Shown here piece by piece: positions 4,841 to 6,737 of a stretch of DNA of 6,737 nucleotides. Within the stretch, counting starts at the first letter, position 1. The number at the start of each line of letters is the position of its first letter. The position numbers and the translations under genes are program-made. The stretch spans positions 1 through 6,737 of the forward strand of contig DPKV01000095.1 of assembly GCA_003542325.1 (NCBI GenBank), read 5' to 3'. The DNA is from Anaerolineaceae bacterium (GTDB taxonomy: Bacteria > Chloroflexota > Anaerolineae > Anaerolineales > Anaerolineaceae). A model generated the notes under the pieces. The model was given only the letters and a program-made list of their open reading frames with translations. It ran no database searches and was not told the DNA's origin.

Positions 4841-5971
4841 CTAATTTGATAGGTATCTCGCTGCATAATACATCTGATGTTTTATATCGTCCGGGAGGTC
4901 GTAAGATGGATAATCATGATTTTGAGTATCCACAACAATAATGCGGGCTTCAGTTGCGATTAACCATGCATCCGAAAAAGGAATGAAGGAAATTATACTG
5001 CCGTCATCCGATCTTAACAAACTTGCATAAGAAAACGTGGGTTCATAATCAATCCAGTTCCGTACTCCCGGAACGCAGCAACTCTCAAAGGCACTATCTT
5101 CAACGATCGCTTCTCCTTCTAAATTAAACTTATTATTCAAACAACATCGAACTTCCTTTGTAATTACGGTGCCGGTATCACCATCATACAACTCCAAAGT
5201 AGTTTGAAAAGCGCCGTTGGGGAACATGGCGTAACATATGAGGGCATTTTGGTTGGCATTATCAATCCCATAAACGATCAGCCCCATTTTTTCATCCTCA
5301 TTTTCAGGGTTTGGGATGTAATCTTTGACTGTGGAGGGAACTTCCATTTGAAATTCTGTTATCTTTCCCGTATCGACATTAAATGTTCGATAAAGTGCAA
5401 AGTCTCCTTCTTCGTTTCTCAGAGGCGTTGAAAAACTCCAAATCGCTTCTCTGGGTGAGGCATTGGAGAGTCCCAGGTATCCAAATTTGTGTTCATCATC
5501 AAGATAAGCGAGGGAATTGGGAATAGTCTCTATCGTTAAATCAAGGTCGATCAAATACATCTCATTTGGAGAGTGCGGAATGATTAGAAACTTATCACCA
5601 ACCCATTGTGAGTTGTAATGCCACTCCGTGTCTATTTCGATGGTCATCACAGACCCATCCGGGCCAAGTTTTGCCAAATAATTATCTTGGCTGCCATATG
5701 GAATATAAAGATTGTTTTCTGAGTCAACAGCTGGTTGACCTTGAAGAACAGTGGCGTTATCCACTGGGATGGACGAATAAGTCAGATCTTGATTGAGCGC
5801 CGTGGATTGAATTTCAATGGTTGAGGACCTTGAGATGTTCACCACCACAATAGGCAAATCTGAGGAGCCCATACTACTCTCATGAACCGCTGTTTCGTTT
5901 GCACTTGGGTTACAGGCTGATATAACTGTGATGAATATACTAAAAAGAATGAAAGAGGTGGTTTTTTTCAT
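4841..5971 (-). CDS. Putative lipoprotein of unknown function, beta-propeller-like
   Basis: I do not recognise the family of this 376-residue protein. The N-terminus is a classic lipoprotein signal: KK at 2-3, a hydrophobic segment to residue 19, and the lipobox I-S-A-C with Cys20, so the mature protein should be membrane-anchored outside the cytoplasm. A Ser/Asn/Glu-rich linker follows (21-38). The rest is rich in short beta-strand-like stretches with NLYIPYG, GPDGS and similar turns, suggesting a beta-propeller or related all-beta fold; this is inference. Two vicinal cysteine pairs (276-277 and 298-299) and a lone Cys246 are unusual for such a fold. The ATG at 5971 fits the signal peptide, with a modest AGGAA upstream. 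The gene is clearly AT-richer than the oxidoreductase operon. It lies 76 bases after the amidase-like gene on the same strand, so the two may be co-transcribed. Confidence 0.85.
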   Translation of the reverse strand: MKKTTSFILFSIFITVISACNPSANETAVHESSMGSSDLPIVVVNISRSSTIEIQSTALNQDLTYSSIPVDNATVLQGQPAVDSENNLYIPYGSQDNYLAKLGPDGSVMTIEIDTEWHYNSQWVGDKFLIIPHSPNEMYLIDLDLTIETIPNSLAYLDDEHKFGYLGLSNASPREAIWSFSTPLRNEEGDFALYRTFNVDTGKITEFQMEVPSTVKDYIPNPENEDEKMGLIVYGIDNANQNALICYAMFPNGAFQTTLELYDGDTGTVITKEVRCCLNNKFNLEGEAIVEDSAFESCCVPGVRNWIDYEPTFSYASLLRSDDGSIISFIPFSDAWLIATEARIIVVDTQNHDYPSYDLPDDIKHQMYYAARYLSN

Positions 5972-6002
5972 GTTCTAATTCCTGAAATTACGCTCGTACC
6001 CT

Positions 6003-6008
6003 ATTGTA
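6003..6008 (-). promoter_or_regulatory. Possible -10 box for the lipoprotein gene
   Basis: TACAAT on the minus strand, 31 bases before the lipoprotein ATG, within the 76-base gap. No good -35 box lies at 16-18 bases. The gene may instead be read through from the amidase-like gene. Confidence 0.25.
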
Positions 6009-6047
6009 TGAAATGTCTTGTTGGGAAAATAATCTTGATGGGTCCAA

Positions 6048-6737
6048 CTAATAGATATGGATACAAGTAGTCAGATAGTATGACCAACTTGCTAATAATC
6101 GATCGCTGGTGTGAGCGCTATATCTTATAGGATTTATCGCCCCAACCATAACGGTATGTGCATTGGGTTGAATACCTACGTCACCAGCAAGCAAATTAGC
6201 ACATGCAGTCGTTCCACCTTTTCCGGTGTTGATTAACCAATCATTTAATTCACCGACTCTTATCCAGGTAGTACCCCCATAAAACCAAGTACCATCCGTT
6301 GGGAGCCCTCCTGCAAAAAGACCTTGCGACACATAATTGGCACAATCTCTACAGTAATAAGGGGTGTAGGCTGGGTTCCAAACGCTTTCATCTTGCAAGA
6401 CTATCACAGGAACTGTCTGACAACGGCTTGTTGTTGTCCGTACATAAGTATTAATGTAACTTGCAGCAGCGGTTCGATTATAGCTGTAGCGCATACTCTC
6501 AGGGTTGTCAATTACCACCTCATTATTTTGGTCAAACATATGTAGTATATCCATACCAATGTCTTCAATTGGCGTTACATACATTTGATAATCAGGGAAC
6601 AATTGTAAATCAACCTCGATACGACTAGAGCCTTTTTCGGTCCAAATTACTTTATCGTTCCCCGGATCATCTCTTGATTCGCTGGAATAATTGTCTGAGA
6701 GAATCAAACCGGTTTTTAAATCAAATTGCAGTTCATG
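6048..6737 (-). CDS. Amidase_6-type (CHAP/NlpC-like) cysteine hydrolase, 5' end cut by window edge
   Basis: C-terminal 229 residues of a protein whose start lies beyond the right edge. The frame is open to base 6737, so the internal TTG at 6707 need not be the start. Seen (numbered from the edge): a beta-rich start, then YSYNRTAAASYI (84-95), the catalytic-type motif RDCANYVSQGLFAGGLP (130-146) with Cys132, a W-rich stretch (WFYGGTTWIRVGELNDWL), GDV at 185-187, His194 in AHTVMVGA, and YSAHTSDRL (206-214). This order matches the putative amidase domain family (Pfam Amidase_6), thought to act on amide bonds in cell-wall peptides or similar substrates, with Cys and His as catalytic residues. The part before residue 80 may belong to a separate upstream domain. 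Extra Cys129, Cys106 and Cys179 could form disulfides if the protein is exported; the signal peptide cannot be seen here. Confidence 0.85.
   Translation of the reverse strand, partial: HELQFDLKTGLILSDNYSSESRDDPGNDKVIWTEKGSSRIEVDLQLFPDYQMYVTPIEDIGMDILHMFDQNNEVVIDNPESMRYSYNRTAAASYINTYVRTTTSRCQTVPVIVLQDESVWNPAYTPYYCRDCANYVSQGLFAGGLPTDGTWFYGGTTWIRVGELNDWLINTGKGGTTACANLLAGDVGIQPNAHTVMVGAINPIRYSAHTSDRLLASWSYYLTTCIHIY

Noticed and set aside
6048..6707. Amidase-like gene starting at the TTG at 6707
   Set aside because: The frame stays open to the window edge with family-like sequence before it, and there is no ribosome site at 6707; treated as truncated by the window.

Overview
The window holds one clear catabolic operon plus two AT-richer genes and a repeat-filled spacer. 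Every gene I can support lies on the minus strand, so the genes read right to left. The GC-rich left two thirds encode an anaerobic ferredoxin-dependent 2-oxoacid oxidoreductase and an ADP-forming acyl-CoA synthetase. This points to a strictly anaerobic, amino-acid- or peptide-fermenting bacterium. Good Shine-Dalgarno sites and a Cys-lipobox lipoprotein fit Bacteria. An anaerobic Chloroflexota-type (Anaerolineae) or Firmicutes-type MAG is my guess, but the sequence does not prove a phylum.

Layout from right to left, in the direction of transcription. (1) 6737-6048: the C-terminal part of an Amidase_6-type cysteine hydrolase, whose N-terminus lies beyond the right edge. (2) 5971-4841: a 376-residue lipoprotein of unknown function, probably a beta-propeller-like surface protein. 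(3) 4840-4368: a 473-base spacer without a gene. It holds A/T hairpins and palindromes, a REP/MITE-like CATTGCGA...GGCAATCT element, three hairpin elements with shared ends (GTAGGTCA...ACGTGACA), a degenerate 7-bp tandem repeat, and the likely promoter and leader of the operon, with a perfect 8-bp dyad. (4) 4367-4128: a 2x[4Fe-4S] ferredoxin subunit. (5) 4126-3011: the alpha subunit (VorB-like). (6) 3000-2239: the TPP-binding beta subunit. (7) 2242-1709: the gamma subunit. (8) 1712 to the left edge: a fused alpha-beta NDP-forming acyl-CoA synthetase, cut off by the window.

The last five genes are packed with junctions of +1, +10, -4 and -4 bases and form one translationally coupled unit. Inferred joint function: the four-subunit oxidoreductase decarboxylates a 2-oxoacid, probably a branched-chain one such as 2-oxoisovalerate. 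It yields acyl-CoA, CO2 and reduced ferredoxin. The synthetase then converts acyl-CoA + ADP + Pi to the free acid + CoA + ATP. The operon would thus be a complete ATP-yielding module for the oxidative branch of amino-acid fermentation. I see no sign of a wholly new system. The least explained parts are the repeat cluster in front of the operon, the dyad at the inferred transcript start, and the two cell-envelope genes on the right.
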